Origin: Acidimicrobiales bacterium mtb01
Lineage (GTDB): Bacteria > Actinomycetota > Acidimicrobiia > Acidimicrobiales > Ilumatobacteraceae
Direction of reading: 5' to 3'
NCBI GenBank assembly: GCA_004379135.1
Contig: NBNI01000007.1
Span: 1 to 64,000 of the forward strand
DNA: 64,000 bases
The notes below the pieces were generated by a model that did not search any database, was not told where the DNA came from, and was given only the letters and a program-made list of their open reading frames with translations. Position 1 is the stretch's first letter. Every line of letters begins with the position of its first letter. A program made the translations under genes and the position numbers. Shown here one piece after another: positions 23,928 to 34,452 of this stretch.

Positions 23928-25682
23928 TCACGACTTTCCGCGCAGACGATCGCTCGTGCGTCGGATCCATTGGGCGAACTTGCCGCCGCGCTTGTTGGCG
24001 GCGACCGCGGCGCGTTGGCGATCGCGACCATCGCTCGGACGTACGGTGATCGCTTCGCTGTCGTCGCGGATCACCTTGAAGTTGATGGGTTCGCGGTTGG
24101 TGCGCATGTTCTTGCGGTTCGACGTCGCCCCGAGCGTCTCGGCGACCAGGCGCTCCTCGGTGAGGTCGGCTCCGGCCAATTCGACGGCGACGGCGCCCGA
24201 TCGCATCACCAGGACGCGATCGCACATGTGGACCAGTTCTTCGGCATCGGATGACGCGATGACGACACCCATGCCGCCTTCGGCCGCCGCCACGATCTGG
24301 CGGTACACGGAGGCCTTGGCGCCCACGTCGACGCCCTGGGTCGGCTCGTTGAGGAGCAGGACCTGCGGATCGGTGCGTAGCCATCGCGCCAGGACCGCCT
24401 TCTGCTGATTGCCGCCCGAGAATTTCTCCATACGCCGGCCGAGCAACGGCGGTTGGACTTCGAGTTGCTCGACCCACTTCTTGACGTCCTTGCGGATCTT
24501 GCGATGTTTGAGACGGAAGCGTCCCTGAACCGTGCCGAGACGGGGAAGCGGCACGTGCTCGACGAGACGCTCCTGCGGATCGAGACCGGCCGCCTTGCGA
24601 TCGGCGGGGACCAGAGCCAAGCCGGCGCGGATGGCATCGCGCGGCGTGGCGAAGACCTTCTTCTTGCGCAGCAGCACCTTGCCGGCGAATCGCGGCGTCG
24701 CGCCGAACAGCGATCCGGCCACTTCCTCGCGACCCGAACCGACCAAGCCGGCGAAGCCGAGGATCTCGCCCTCGTACAACTTGAACGTGAGACCGCGCAG
24801 CGTGATGCCGAAGATCATCTCGGCTTCGAGGAGTTCGCGACTCGGAACGCGCCGCTTGGTGGGGTACAGGTCGGTAGCCGTCCGACCGACGATCAATTCG
24901 ACCAGACCGGTGGCGTTCATCGACGACGATTCGACGCCGCTCGCGACCACCTTTCCGTCGCGCAGCACCGTGATGCGGTCGGCCAGATCGAGCACTTCGT
25001 CGAGAGCGTGGCTCACGAACAGAACGGCGACGCCCATCGACGCAACGCGCCGGACCTCGCGGAACAACGCGTCGACTTCGCCACGATTGAGCGATGCGGT
25101 GGGCTCGTCGAGGATGAGCAGTCCCTTGGTGGAGTCATCCCAGTCCTGGAGTGCGCGCACGATGGCGATGGCGGCGCGCTCGGCCGCCGACAGCATCCCG
25201 ACCGGTTGACGCACGTCGGGGGCCAGTCCGAAGCGGAGCAGTAATTCCTGGGCGCGCTTGGCTTCGGTGCGCCAACGCATCCGTCCGGCGAATCCGGTGT
25301 CGAAACCGCGGCCGAGGCCGAGGTTCTCGATCGCCGACAGCGTGGGAACCAGGCCCAGATCCTGGTGCACGATGCGAATCAGTTTGCGGTCGTCATTCGC
25401 CATCGACCAGAGGTCGACCCGCTTGCCGAGCAAGCGAACATCGGCTCCGTGGTCGGCCTTGACGTAGCCGCCGAGCAGTTTGATCAACGTGCTCTTGCCC
25501 GAGCCGTTCTGCCCGACGAGTGCGTGGATCTCGCCCGGCGCGATGCGCAACGTGGCGTGATCGAGCGCGACTTGTCCGGGGTAGGTCTTCGACAGGTCGC
25601 GGATGTCGATGACCGGTTCGAGAACGGAAAGGGGACCAGCGTTTCCGCTGGTCCCCTTCGAGTCCCGTGTATCGACCGTCAT
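23928..25682 (-). CDS. sugar-type ABC transporter ATPase with two ABC domains
   Basis: A 584-residue tandem ATPase. Domain one (about 24-260) has an intact Walker A (GQNGSGKST) and Walker B (LLILDEPTA) but a weak signature (LSAAERAAI). Domain two has a degenerate Walker A (GLVGSGREEV), a good signature (FSGGNQQKA) and Walker B with Asn (LLLNEPTQ). This asymmetric pattern is normal for carbohydrate-type importers. A basic tail of about 65 residues is extra. ATG 25682 is the only start before the conserved region, although a strong hairpin lies inside its first codons. It sits between the binding protein and permease genes. Confidence 0.93.
   Translation of the reverse strand: MTVDTRDSKGTSGNAGPLSVLEPVIDIRDLSKTYPGQVALDHATLRIAPGEIHALVGQNGSGKSTLIKLLGGYVKADHGADVRLLGKRVDLWSMANDDRKLIRIVHQDLGLVPTLSAIENLGLGRGFDTGFAGRMRWRTEAKRAQELLLRFGLAPDVRQPVGMLSAAERAAIAIVRALQDWDDSTKGLLILDEPTASLNRGEVDALFREVRRVASMGVAVLFVSHALDEVLDLADRITVLRDGKVVASGVESSSMNATGLVELIVGRTATDLYPTKRRVPSRELLEAEMIFGITLRGLTFKLYEGEILGFAGLVGSGREEVAGSLFGATPRFAGKVLLRKKKVFATPRDAIRAGLALVPADRKAAGLDPQERLVEHVPLPRLGTVQGRFRLKHRKIRKDVKKWVEQLEVQPPLLGRRMEKFSGGNQQKAVLARWLRTDPQVLLLNEPTQGVDVGAKASVYRQIVAAAEGGMGVVIASSDAEELVHMCDRVLVMRSGAVAVELAGADLTEERLVAETLGATSNRKNMRTNREPINFKVIRDDSEAITVRPSDGRDRQRAAVAANKRGGKFAQWIRRTSDRLRGKS
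25629..25658 (-). terminator. strong intercistronic hairpin inside the 5' end of the ABC ATPase gene
   Basis: A perfect 13-bp stem (AAGGGGACCAGCG and its complement) closes a GAAA loop on the minus-strand transcript and is followed by TTTCCGTT. It lies between the binding-protein gene and the bulk of the ATPase gene. It could end part of the transcripts or protect the upstream message, so that more binding protein than ATPase is made. Confidence 0.6.
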
Positions 25683-25725
25683 CGACTCAAGTGTGCTTCA
25701 GAGTCGAACGAACGGTCGGATCGGA

Positions 25726-26955
25726 TCACAGACCCCAGAGGGCCGTGAACTTGTCCTGGAATCCTTCGACGCCCGGCCACAGAGCGGCCGCGTCGGCAAT
25801 CGAGTCCTTGGTGAGGATCTGCAGGGGCAGACCGCCAGCGAGGATGTCGGGGCGACCGTCGATCACGGCTTCGGCGCGCGCCTCGGCGCGACCCGGGCCA
25901 TTGCCGAGCAACACGCGAGCAGCGGCGTCGACGGCGCGCCAGCCGAGGAGCTCGGAGGCGAGGGCGACTTCGGCCACCTGGTGACGACCGCTCACGATGA
26001 AGTCGAAGTTCAACGGTCCGCCGGCCTGCGAGATGGCCTTGGCCTGATCGGTGAGACCAGCCGCGTCGAGTGCGTCCGGAACACCGAACAGCATGCCGCC
26101 GAACGCGTAGACGATGAAGTCGAGTTCGGGGTCGGCCTGCAGTGCCGACACGATCGCGCCGGGCAGGTTGGTGCCGATGTCGGTCACGGCCACTTCGGAG
26201 ATCTCCACCGAGCAGTCGGGGCACGCCTTGGCGATCTCGTCGGTGAAGCCCTGCTGCACCGTCGAGAGAACCGGGAACGTGGGCAGGCCGACGAAGTGGA
26301 TCTTGCCGGTCTTGGTGTTGGCGGCCGCGTAGTCGGCCATCAGCACGCCGTAGAAGTAGTAGTCGTCGTTGCTGAGCAGGTTGACGGAGATGCCGTCACC
26401 GGGCTCGTAACCCTCGGGGATCGACCACGAAATGACCGGGATGCCCTTGTCCTTGATCGTGGTGAGCTGCGACGCGAACCACTCGCGCGGGTTGCCCGAG
26501 GTGAGGATCACGTCGGGGCTGGCCGCGATGGCGGTGTCGAACGCCGACGCGACGGTGTCGGGCGTGTCCTGGTGCGAGGTGGTCTCGAAAGTCCAGCCGG
26601 CTGCGGTTGCAGCGGCCTCGATGCCGGTGGCGATCTCGGCGCACACGGCGACCGAGCACTGGACGTAGAACAACTTCTTGCCGGTCGGAGCCGCGATCGA
26701 CTCGTTCAACGGAAGTTCGGTGACGGGCTGCAGGAACGCTTCGACGCGCGCCGCTGCTTCGTCGCTGATGCTGACACCGGCCGGAGCGTCGGTGGACGGA
26801 GCCTCGCTGGCGGCGGGGGCTTCCGAGGCAGCCGGTGCTTCGGTGGCGGGTGCGTCACTGGAGTCGTCGTCTCCACCGCAGGCCGCGATCACGAGGCTCG
26901 AGGCGGCGAGGACGGCAGCCACCCAGCGCACGCGGGAATGGTTGGTCTTCTTCAT
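25726..26955 (-). CDS. sugar-type ABC transporter substrate-binding lipoprotein
   Basis: A 409-residue periplasmic-binding-protein-fold lipoprotein. The signal peptide ends in the lipobox SLVIAAC (lipidated Cys26), followed by an acidic Ala/Pro/Ser/Glu linker to about residue 60. The mature part has the type I fold of ribose-binding proteins (KLFYVQCSVAVCAEIATGI, SPDVILTSGNP, GIPVISWSIP, GKIHFVGLP, DFIVYAFGG). It is the first gene of the importer operon, with GGGGAG five bases before ATG. A TAGGGT box (27005-27010, minus) lies about 50 bp upstream. The ligand cannot be told from sequence. Confidence 0.92.
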   Translation of the reverse strand: MKKTNHSRVRWVAAVLAASSLVIAACGGDDDSSDAPATEAPAASEAPAASEAPSTDAPAGVSISDEAAARVEAFLQPVTELPLNESIAAPTGKKLFYVQCSVAVCAEIATGIEAAATAAGWTFETTSHQDTPDTVASAFDTAIAASPDVILTSGNPREWFASQLTTIKDKGIPVISWSIPEGYEPGDGISVNLLSNDDYYFYGVLMADYAAANTKTGKIHFVGLPTFPVLSTVQQGFTDEIAKACPDCSVEISEVAVTDIGTNLPGAIVSALQADPELDFIVYAFGGMLFGVPDALDAAGLTDQAKAISQAGGPLNFDFIVSGRHQVAEVALASELLGWRAVDAAARVLLGNGPGRAEARAEAVIDGRPDILAGGLPLQILTKDSIADAAALWPGVEGFQDKFTALWGL

Positions 26956-27054
26956 TGTCTCCCCTTAGTCGACCGCGAGCGGATGCCCAGCGGACCAGGG
27001 GAAAACCCTATCGGTCTGAGTGGAAGACGGGCCAACGGGCGAGAGGGTTTGCCG

Positions 27055-27060
27055 TAGCGT
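27055..27060 (+). promoter_or_regulatory. -10 box of murI
   Basis: TAGCGT is followed by 7 nt and GTG 27068, a leaderless arrangement for the murI-rph unit. Confidence 0.5.
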
Positions 27061-27067
27061 GATCAGG

Positions 27068-27907
27068 GTGCAGCGGCCGATCGGACTCTTCGACTCGGGC
27101 TTCGGGGGACTCACGGTGGCCCGGGCCGTGATCGATCTCCTGCCTGGTGAGGACGTCGTCTACATCGGCGACACCGGCCGGTATCCATTCGGCGACAAGC
27201 CCATCGACGACGTGCGGCGATACGCCCGCGAACTGGCCTGGAGTCTGGTCGCCGACCACCACTGCAAGGTGGTGGTGGTGGCCTGCAATACCGCGGCCGC
27301 CGCCCTGCCCATCCACGAACTCGAGGCCGAACTGGCTGCGGCCGGCCATGCGATCCCGGTCATCGGCGTGATCGAGCCCGGGGCGCACGCCCTCGTGCGC
27401 GCCACGCGCACGGGCTCGGTCGGCGTGATCGGAACGATCGGCACCATCAATTCGGGGGCGTACGACCGCGCTGTATCGCGGGCGGCGTACGGCGCGACCA
27501 TCCAACTGGCGAGTGCGGCCTGCCCGGGTTTCGTCGAGTTCGTCGAGCGAGGTCGCACCACGGGCGCCGAAGTCACGTTGTTGGCCGAGCGGCTCCTCGC
27601 TCCGATTCGCGACGCCAAGGTCGACGCACTGCTGCTCGGCTGCACCCACTACCCGTTCCTGGCGCGCACCATCTCCGAAGTGCTCGGCGACGACGTGATG
27701 CTCGTGTCGTCGGCCGACGAAACCGCCTTCGCGGTGCGCGAATTGCTGCACGAACGCGGGCTGCTGCAGTCGGACGATCGAACGGGTGTCACGCGCTTCT
27801 TGTCGAGCGGTGACGTGAACTGGTTCGAAACACTCGGACGCCGATTGCTCGGCCCCGAACTCGAAGCAGTCGAAATCTGGAACGGACCGAGCCGGGAGAT
27901 CCGATGA
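27068..27907 (+). CDS. murI: glutamate racemase
   Basis: MurI makes D-glutamate for peptidoglycan. The 279-residue protein has both catalytic cysteines in their motifs, VACNTAAAA (C73) and LGCTHYPF (C192), and the N-terminal [10 protein letters not shown]. The start is GTG 27068, 7 nt after TAGCGT; the open frame upstream does not look like protein. Its stop overlaps the rph start (ATGA). In Mycobacterium murI follows mec-cysO-cysM closely; here it lies 19 kb away, beyond the catabolic block. Confidence 0.96.
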   Translation: MQRPIGLFDSGFGGLTVARAVIDLLPGEDVVYIGDTGRYPFGDKPIDDVRRYARELAWSLVADHHCKVVVVACNTAAAALPIHELEAELAAAGHAIPVIGVIEPGAHALVRATRTGSVGVIGTIGTINSGAYDRAVSRAAYGATIQLASAACPGFVEFVERGRTTGAEVTLLAERLLAPIRDAKVDALLLGCTHYPFLARTISEVLGDDVMLVSSADETAFAVRELLHERGLLQSDDRTGVTRFLSSGDVNWFETLGRRLLGPELEAVEIWNGPSREIR

Positions 27908-28671
27908 CCACACGCCACGACGGACGCCAAGCCGACGAACTGCGATCCATCTCGTTCGAACGCGACTTCACCGAGATGGCATCCGGATCGGTGCTCGTCA
28001 CCTTCGGCCGCACTCGCGTGCTCTGCACGGCGAGCATCGACGAGGACGTGCCGCGTTGGATGAAGGGCAGCGGCAAGGGTTGGGTCACCGCCGAGTACTC
28101 GATGCTGCCCGGGTCGTCGCCCGAACGCGTCGATCGCGAAGCGGCCAAGGGCAAGCAGAGCGGCCGCACCGTCGAGATCCAGCGTTTGATCGGACGCAGC
28201 CTCCGCGCGGCTTGCGACATGGGTCTGTTGGGCGAGCGTCAAGTGGTGGTCGACTGCGACGTCCTGCAGGCTGATGGCGGAACCCGCACCGCGAGCATCT
28301 GCGGCGGCTTTCTCGCTCTGAACGATGCGTTGTCGCGACTGGTCCAGAGTCGTCTCATTTCCGAGCATCCGCTTCATTCGCTGTGCGCGGCCGTGAGCGT
28401 CGGCATCGTGAACGGCGCCCCTGTCATCGACCTTCCCTACGTGGAGGACAGCGGAGCCGAGGTCGACATGAACGTCGTCATGCTGCGGGGCAAGTCCGGA
28501 ACCAAGCACGCCGGCGTCAGTCGCTTCGTCGAAGTTCAGGGAACCGCCGAAGGAATGGCCTTCACGCGCGGCGAACTCGACACGCTGCTCGGCTTGGCCG
28601 AAAAAGGCCTGTCCGAAGTGTTCGACCTGCAGACCGAGATGATCTCGGTCGATCCGCCCCGCCGCTCCTGA
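27904..28671 (+). CDS. rph: ribonuclease PH
   Basis: RNase PH trims the 3' ends of tRNA precursors by phosphorolysis. The 255-residue protein has the family pattern: [64 protein letters not shown], and VDMNVVM...[10 protein letters not shown]. The start overlaps murI, and rdgB follows 16 bp later with its own ribosome site. The murI-rph-rdgB order is the one found in many actinobacteria. Confidence 0.97.
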   Translation: MTTRHDGRQADELRSISFERDFTEMASGSVLVTFGRTRVLCTASIDEDVPRWMKGSGKGWVTAEYSMLPGSSPERVDREAAKGKQSGRTVEIQRLIGRSLRAACDMGLLGERQVVVDCDVLQADGGTRTASICGGFLALNDALSRLVQSRLISEHPLHSLCAAVSVGIVNGAPVIDLPYVEDSGAEVDMNVVMLRGKSGTKHAGVSRFVEVQGTAEGMAFTRGELDTLLGLAEKGLSEVFDLQTEMISVDPPRRS

Positions 28672-28687
28672 ACGTCCAGGAAGATCC

Positions 28688-29296
28688 GTGGTGACTCTGC
28701 GTCTGGTCTGTGCATCGGCCAATCCCGACAAGGTGGCCGAGATCGAGCGTTTGCTGGCCGGTTCGGTGGAGTTGATCCCGCGTCCGTCTGATGTGCCGGA
28801 TGTCGACGAGAACACCGACACCTTGGTGGGCAACGCGCGCCTGAAGGCCCGGGCGATCTGCGACGCCACTGGTTGCGCCGCCGTGGCCGACGACACCGGA
28901 CTCTTCGTCGATGCCCTTCCCGGAGAACTCGGAGTGCACACCGCCCGCTACGCGAGCGATCGACCCGAGCACGCCTCCGATCCGTACGGTGCCAATCGGA
29001 ACAAGATCCTCGAACGACTGCGCGCAGTCGGCGCCCGCGCCGAGTCGGAGAGGCGGGCCCACTTCCTCACGGTCGTGATGGTGGTGTGGCCCGACGGTCG
29101 CGAGCTGATCGCCGAGGGCCGTTGCGACGGGGTCATCGCACCGAGCGAACAAGGGCGGCGTGGCTTCGGCTTCGATCCGCTCTTCGCTCCGATCGACGGC
29201 GATGGCCGCACGTTCGCCGAGATGACCGACGACGAGAAGAATGCCCTGTCGCATCGCGGTCGCGCGTTCGCGAACCTGGTCGCCGCGTTGCGCTGA
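28688..29296 (+). CDS. rdgB: RdgB/HAM1-type non-canonical purine NTP pyrophosphatase
   Basis: This enzyme hydrolyses ITP, dITP and XTP to keep deaminated purines out of nucleic acids. The 202-residue protein has CASANPDKVAEIERLL, the metal Asp in AVADDTGLFVDAL, GELGVHTARYA, GRRGFGFDPLF and the C-terminal KNALSHRGRAF. AGGAA lies five bases before GTG 28688; GTG 28691 is equally possible. It ends the murI-rph-rdgB unit and abuts the convergent racemase-fold gene. Confidence 0.96.
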   Translation: MVTLRLVCASANPDKVAEIERLLAGSVELIPRPSDVPDVDENTDTLVGNARLKARAICDATGCAAVADDTGLFVDALPGELGVHTARYASDRPEHASDPYGANRNKILERLRAVGARAESERRAHFLTVVMVVWPDGRELIAEGRCDGVIAPSEQGRRGFGFDPLFAPIDGDGRTFAEMTDDEKNALSHRGRAFANLVAALR

Positions 29297-30394
29297 TCAC
29301 CAGCCGCGGAGATCGACCGGCCAGACCTCGAGCACCTGTGCATCGGCGCCCCGGCGAACGTCGTCCACGACGTGCATCGCCGCGTGCATGGCGACGGTCG
29401 GATCGACGTGGGCCGGGCGCACGAGGACTCGTTCGCCGATGGCGGGCAACGTATGGCCGGGGTTCGGCGAGAACGTCGTGTGCTCGTCGCTGCAGAACCA
29501 CACCGCGGCGTCGTCGACGGTCGGGGTGCCGTGGTCCATGCCCAGCGACTTGAGGCCGATGTCGACAACCGCCCATGACGGCGAACCGTCGTTCGTGCCC
29601 CGAGTGCGGGAGATGACGGTTCCGACCACGAACAAGGCCTGCTCGAACGGGAGCGACAGCGCGCCGTAGTGCGTGTCCATGAGCGCGTAACTGCCGGCCT
29701 GGACTTCGTTCACTTGTCCGAGAATCGGATGCACCGGGTCGTAGAGATCGAACGTTCCGGTTCCACCGGCCGAGACGATGGATGCATCGTCGCCCACGGC
29801 TCGACGAACGGCGCGGGAGCACTCGATCAACGTCGTCATCGACGCGAGAACCTTGGCCCGCTGTTCGTCGCGATCCTTCAGCGCCATGAGGTGTCCTTCG
29901 TATCCCATGACGCCGCGCACCACCAGGTGCGACTCCGCGGCCCGGGTCGCCAGATCGGCTGCGCGTTCGGGTTGGATTCCGCAACGCGGCAAACCGACGT
30001 TCACGTCGATCAACACGTTGCGAAGGCCAGCGGCGCGCGCCGCTTCGAGCGTCTCGACCGAATCGACGGCCACGGTCACCATGGCGCCGGTCGCGCTCTC
30101 GACCCGCGCCATCGCCGCCAGGCGCACCGGATCGATGGTTTCGTTGGCCAGCAGAAGATCGGTGCCGACGCCCGCTTCGGCCATGCCGACCACCTCGCGC
30201 GGAGTCGCGCACGTGAAAGTGGAGTGCCCGTGCGTCACTTGGTGGGCGGCAAGCGACGTGCTCTTGTGCGCTTTCACATGCGGCCGGAGAGTCGCGCCCG
30301 GGCGCACCGCCGCCATGGTCGCGAGGTTGCGCTCGAAGGCGCCGGCATCGACGACCAACGCCGGAGTCGGCAGGTCGATCAATCGCGTCGTCAC
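29297..30394 (-). CDS. alanine racemase-fold PLP enzyme (D-threonine aldolase/D-serine dehydratase-like)
   Basis: A 365-residue fold-III PLP protein. The PLP lysine is in RPHVKAHKS near the N-terminus, as in D-threonine aldolases and D-serine dehydratases. The C-terminal domain ends with the family's metal site region, here RPAHVDPTVAMH: the His is kept but the usual Cys of the H-x-C pattern is Asp. That change may alter metal binding or the reaction. GTG 30394 overlaps the acetyltransferase stop (GTGA), so it is translated as the second gene of that unit. A specific substrate cannot be assigned. Confidence 0.85.
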   Translation of the reverse strand: MTTRLIDLPTPALVVDAGAFERNLATMAAVRPGATLRPHVKAHKSTSLAAHQVTHGHSTFTCATPREVVGMAEAGVGTDLLLANETIDPVRLAAMARVESATGAMVTVAVDSVETLEAARAAGLRNVLIDVNVGLPRCGIQPERAADLATRAAESHLVVRGVMGYEGHLMALKDRDEQRAKVLASMTTLIECSRAVRRAVGDDASIVSAGGTGTFDLYDPVHPILGQVNEVQAGSYALMDTHYGALSLPFEQALFVVGTVISRTRGTNDGSPSWAVVDIGLKSLGMDHGTPTVDDAAVWFCSDEHTTFSPNPGHTLPAIGERVLVRPAHVDPTVAMHAAMHVVDDVRRGADAQVLEVWPVDLRGW

Positions 30395-31401
30395 GAGGGC
30401 AGTCTCGCAGAGTGATCGATCTGCGCGTCGACGAAACGTGCTTCGAGTTCGAAACCGAGCGAGCGATAGAGACGCGACGCTCCGGTGGGGCTGTCGGCAT
30501 CGACGCCGATCATCGCATGCGACAGACCATCGTCGCGGTAGGCGCGCAGCGCCGCACCGATGAGCGCCGATGCGACGCCGCGGCCACGCCACTCGCGCAG
30601 GGTGCCCAAGTTGTCGACCCAGGCCTGTCGACGACCGACGATCTCGTCGTCGGCGGGATAGCGCGTCGAGAAGAGATGGGCGACCACGCGTCCGGTCGTC
30701 GTGTCGCGGGCCACGAACGACAGATCGAGGCGGCTGCCGTAGCCGAGGATGTGCTCGCGCCATCCTTCCGCGGTCATCGGAGCCGAGCCCCAATGATCGA
30801 GAAACGAGGTGTTCTTAGCCGAACGAATCTCGTCGAGAAGGGGATCGGCGGCCGGCCAGGGTTCGATGCGGACGCCCGGAACATCGATCGGGTCCGGAAC
30901 GTCGGCGAGTGGCCGGACCAGATCCTCGAACCAGCGAATCGGCGCGAAGCCGAAGCGAGCGCTCAGTCGACGCGTCGATTCGTCGTCGACTCCATGATGG
31001 ATCCGGACGTACTTCGCTCGGTCGTTCGGGCTGGCCGCGAGCAGTTCGTGCGCGTGTTCGACCGACCATTCCATGAGCGAGCGTCCGACACCTCGGCCGC
31101 GATGCTCGGGATCGACCCCGCCCTCCACGTAGCAGCGCTCGTCGGACGAATCACTCGGCAGGTTGAGCGTCCATGCGTAGCCCACGATGCGGCCCGAATC
31201 GTCGATGGCGACTCGCGTGTCGTGCTCCATGCGCGTCCTGGATGATTCGAGGTCTTCTCCGAGCTCGTCGGCCTGCATGTTGACGCGCAGGCCGGAGGCG
31301 TGGATCCGCCGGTTGACGACCGCCACGAGTTCGGGCAGGTCGTCGGATCGGATCGGGCGAAGCGAATTGTTCGTCTTGTTCGTCATGTGCGTCTTGATCA
31401 T
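30391..31401 (-). CDS. two-domain GNAT acetyltransferase
   Basis: About 336 residues with two acetyl-CoA-binding GNAT domains. The first has GGVDPEHRGRGVGRSLMEW; the second has VDNLGTLREWRGRGVASALI followed by VDADSPTGASRLYRSLGF. This tandem layout resembles the mycothiol synthase MshD group but similarity is not enough to name it. The start is uncertain: ATG 31401 or ATG 31386, neither with a good ribosome site. Only 23 bp separate it from tRNA-Leu on the same strand, so the two may share a promoter. It is coupled to the racemase-fold gene downstream. Confidence 0.82.
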   Translation of the reverse strand: MIKTHMTNKTNNSLRPIRSDDLPELVAVVNRRIHASGLRVNMQADELGEDLESSRTRMEHDTRVAIDDSGRIVGYAWTLNLPSDSSDERCYVEGGVDPEHRGRGVGRSLMEWSVEHAHELLAASPNDRAKYVRIHHGVDDESTRRLSARFGFAPIRWFEDLVRPLADVPDPIDVPGVRIEPWPAADPLLDEIRSAKNTSFLDHWGSAPMTAEGWREHILGYGSRLDLSFVARDTTTGRVVAHLFSTRYPADDEIVGRRQAWVDNLGTLREWRGRGVASALIGAALRAYRDDGLSHAMIGVDADSPTGASRLYRSLGFELEARFVDAQIDHSARLPS

Positions 31402-31424
31402 CACCGGTGTCGGGCGACGTCGAG

Positions 31425-31506
31425 TGCGGGCGGAGGGACTTGAACCCACACCCCTTTCGGGACAGGAACCTAAATCCTGCGCGTCTGCCAGTTTCGCCAC
31501 GCCCGC
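31425..31506 (-). tRNA. tRNA-Leu (anticodon UAG)
   Basis: The minus strand folds as a class II tRNA: acceptor GCGGGCG with CGCCCGC, anticodon stem CAGGA/TCCTG with loop TTTAGGT (anticodon TAG), a variable arm around TCCCGAAAGGGG, and T-loop GGTTCAAGTCC. Length is 82 nt with the discriminator A. CCA is not encoded. Confidence 0.96.
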
Positions 31507-31529
31507 GTCCGGGTGACCCCAGCTCTCGA

Positions 31530-31535
31530 AGCCTA
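31530..31535 (-). promoter_or_regulatory. candidate -10 box of tRNA-Leu
   Basis: TAGGCT on the minus strand lies 23 bp before the tRNA 5' end, leaving a short leader for RNase P. Confidence 0.4.
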
Positions 31536-31611
31536 CGGTCAGGGGTCGAGTGACTCGTGCCGTGAGGTTTTCCGACCCGAACCACCGCAGTTCGGTGCGG
31601 GTGGGGTCCTC

Positions 31612-31630
31612 GTTTGACAAACTGTCAAAC
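31612..31630. promoter_or_regulatory. perfect 8-3-8 palindrome abutting a start codon
   Basis: GTTTGACA-AAC-TGTCAAAC is a perfect inverted repeat whose last base touches GTG 31631. It covers the place where a leaderless -10 would be. It looks like a repressor site for a dimeric regulator, perhaps of the TetR kind, controlling the two PLP genes downstream. Confidence 0.6.
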
Positions 31631-33166
<1,536 letters not shown>

Positions 33167-33168
33167 AC

Positions 33169-34452
33169 ATGCTGCGCTGCGCGGCTTGTTCGCGCTCGCT
33201 CGACGCGGGCCAGCCGCTCCCGTGGCGTTGTCCGGGTGAAACCGGCGACCGCCATCACATCCTGCTCATCCACCGCGACGAGCCGATGGTGAGTGATGCG
33301 ACGCGATCGGCCATCGCCAACGATCCCAATCCATTCGTTCGGTTCGCCCCGCGGCTGGCCTGGTGGGACTTCGTTCACGCCCACGGCTGGACCGACGATC
33401 AGGCGATCGGTGCGGTCAAGCGGCTCGACGAGCGAGTCGCGACCGTGGCCGGAACGGGCTTCCGGATCACTCCGCTCGAGGAATCGTCGTCGTTGGCCGA
33501 TGCGGTCGGGCTCGACGGACGAGTGTTCGTGAAGAACGAAACCGGCAACGTCGCCGGTTCGCACAAGGCCCGCCATCTGTTCTCGATCCTCTTGCATCTC
33601 GTCGCGGCCGAGGAATCGGGCCTCGTCCCGTGGCGTCGGCGGGAAGATCGTCCGGCGTTGGCGATTTCGTCGTGCGGCAACGCGGCCATCGCGGCGTCCA
33701 CGCTCGCGGCGGCGGCCGAATGGCCGATCGACGTGTTCATTCCCGAATGGGCGGGGGGTGTCGTCGTCGAGATCCTCGACTCCCTCGGAGCGCGAGTGAA
33801 TCGATGCCCGCGTCGCTCTGATGATCCGCCTGGCGATCCGACGGTGCACCGCTTCCGCGAAGCCGTGGCGCGCGGTTCGATCCCGTTCAGCGTGCAGGGT
33901 CCGGAGAACGCGTTGTGTCTCGACGGGGGACGCACCATCGGTTGGGAAGCGGCCGAACAGTTGAACGCGCGTGGCGTTTCGTCGCTCGACGCGGTGTACG
34001 TGCAGGTCGGCGGAGGAGCATTCGCGGCCTCGTTGTCACGTGGTCTCGCCGAGGGCGGAGTTCGTGCGCCGTTGGTCGCGGTGCAGACCGCGGGTTGTGC
34101 ACCGTTGGCACGAGCGTGGCGGATCGCCCACGATTCGACCCAGGCCTGGGCCACGGATTGGACGCGATTCATGTGGCCATGGGAGCACGAACCGACTTCG
34201 CTTGCCGATGGCATTCTCGACGACGAGACCTACGACTGGGTGGCCGACTTCGCGCAGCTCGAATCGACCGGAGGCCGAGTGGTGGTCGCCGCAGAGGACG
34301 ACGTGGTTCTGGCCGCTTCGCTGGCGCCGCGGGCGGCGGGCATTCCGGCCAGCCCGACTGGCACCGCTGGAGTGGCCGGACTCATCACCGAAGCGCGTGG
34401 TGGTCAGGTGAGGGGCGACGTGCTGGTGGTGTTGTCGGGCGTCAAGCGCTGA
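33169..34452 (+). CDS. threonine synthase-like PLP enzyme (fold type II)
   Basis: A 427-residue protein opening with a short Cys-pair segment (MLRCAACSRSLDAG...WRCPG) as in threonine synthase-like proteins, where it resembles a zinc ribbon. The PLP lysine is in NVAGSHKARH, followed by SSCGNAAIAAST, and a glycine-rich VQVGGGAFAASL loop. ATG 33169 comes two bases after the stop of the preceding PLP gene, so both are one operon under the palindrome at 31612. The stop overlaps the convergent carbonic anhydrase gene by 11 bp. Classical threonine synthase function is doubtful given the partner gene. Confidence 0.82.
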   Translation: MLRCAACSRSLDAGQPLPWRCPGETGDRHHILLIHRDEPMVSDATRSAIANDPNPFVRFAPRLAWWDFVHAHGWTDDQAIGAVKRLDERVATVAGTGFRITPLEESSSLADAVGLDGRVFVKNETGNVAGSHKARHLFSILLHLVAAEESGLVPWRRREDRPALAISSCGNAAIAASTLAAAAEWPIDVFIPEWAGGVVVEILDSLGARVNRCPRRSDDPPGDPTVHRFREAVARGSIPFSVQGPENALCLDGGRTIGWEAAEQLNARGVSSLDAVYVQVGGGAFAASLSRGLAEGGVRAPLVAVQTAGCAPLARAWRIAHDSTQAWATDWTRFMWPWEHEPTSLADGILDDETYDWVADFAQLESTGGRVVVAAEDDVVLAASLAPRAAGIPASPTGTAGVAGLITEARGGQVRGDVLVVLSGVKR

